A stretch of DNA of 64,000 bases, from assembly GCF_015240255.1 (NCBI RefSeq), contig NZ_CP061205.1:310001-374000 (forward strand), read 5' to 3'. The DNA comes from Kordiimonas pumila. Its GTDB lineage: Bacteria; Pseudomonadota; Alphaproteobacteria; Sphingomonadales; Kordiimonadaceae. The position numbers were made by a program, and so were the translations under genes. Under the pieces are notes generated by a model. That model was not told the origin of the DNA. It saw nothing but the letters and a program-made list of their open reading frames with translations, and did not search any database. Each line of letters begins with the position of its first letter. The stretch's first letter is position 1. Of the stretch, positions 63,771 through 64,000 are shown one piece after another.

Positions 63771-64000
63771 ATGATAACCGAAATACCAAGTGAAAAAACC
63801 ATCTCGTCAAATTCAAGGCAAAAGTGCTCTTGCGGTAACGCCACTACATCGCAAGTGAAGCTAAAAGCGGTACGCTTCCGGTCTGAACAAAGTTTTTTCA
63901 AAGCTGCTTTTCTATTCACGCTTGCCGTTTATGCGCTTGTGAAGAACCAAGCAGAGACGGGGTTAAACACCCGTACTAACAACAAAAAATTATTGGGAAT
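63771..64000 (+). CDS. Possible start of a further gene, truncated by the window
   Basis: An ATG at 63771 opens a frame of 76 codons with no stop up to the window end. It has a weak upstream site (GAG). A segment near residues 45-58 (AAFLFTLAVYALV) is hydrophobic and could be a membrane span, and CSCG occurs near residue 19. No family is recognised, and the frame may be chance. Confidence 0.3.
   Translation, partial: MITEIPSEKTISSNSRQKCSCGNATTSQVKLKAVRFRSEQSFFKAAFLFTLAVYALVKNQAETGLNTRTNNKKLLG

Overview
The window looks like a chromosome segment of a free-living, aerobic Gram-negative alphaproteobacterium. The evidence is the run Suv3-like helicase - S4 protein - 7Fe ferredoxin FdxA - CarD - RpoH, the CobS/CobT cobaltochelatase pair, an FzlA-like GST-fold protein next to queG, an IlvD/Edd dehydratase and a large TonB receptor. 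The gene mix would suit Kordiimonadales, but that is a guess from impression only. No virulence or resistance genes were recognised.

Layout. 1-2.1 kb: N-terminal part of a KdpD-like sensor kinase (runs off the left edge), a tiny membrane protein and a Dps protein with an unusual N-terminal extension. 2.5-6.2 kb: opgGH for periplasmic glucans, then tRNA-Arg(CCT). 6.4-8.8 kb: a CHASE4 histidine kinase overlapping a secreted nuclease-fold protein that seems to have lost catalytic residues. 8.8-14.6 kb: rpoH, carD, fdxA, hslR and the helicase, all leftward. 14.7-21.3 kb: Tat-exported amidase, rpmB, a phytase-esterase-like secreted protein, cobT, cobS, bolA. 21.3-25.2 kb: hybrid sensor kinase and a secreted gluzincin peptidase. 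25.4-31.1 kb: acnB and acnA head to head, with two identical half-site dyads between them. 31.2-36.7 kb: DUF1223 protein, RhlE-type helicase with a repetitive basic tail, TorF-like porin, queG and fzlA-like gene, the last with its ribosome binding site inside a perfect hairpin. 36.7-43.9 kb: gltB, gltD, uppP.

At 43.99 kb a tRNA-Leu(CAG) marks the start of an accessory region. From there to about 47.9 kb lies a small integrated element: a HEPN-like protein, an XRE repressor divergent from an AlpA/Xis-like protein, a tyrosine integrase, two unknown proteins and an MbcA/ParS/Xre-type antitoxin without a visible toxin. No second att copy was found, so the right border is not proven.

48.0-63.7 kb is a catabolic cluster: TonB receptor, AtuA-family protein, fused indolepyruvate-type 2-oxoacid:ferredoxin oxidoreductase, IlvD/Edd-type dehydratase, AAHS-type MFS transporter, GntR/FCD regulator (MatR-like), malonyl-CoA decarboxylase, malonyl-CoA synthetase and, divergently, an FAH-family hydrolase. 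The chemistry reads as uptake of an organic acid, dehydration to a 2-oxo acid, oxidative decarboxylation to an acyl-CoA, C-C hydrolysis of a dioxo acid, and malonate salvage to acetyl-CoA. The substrate cannot be named from the sequence, and this is the best candidate here for an undescribed pathway.
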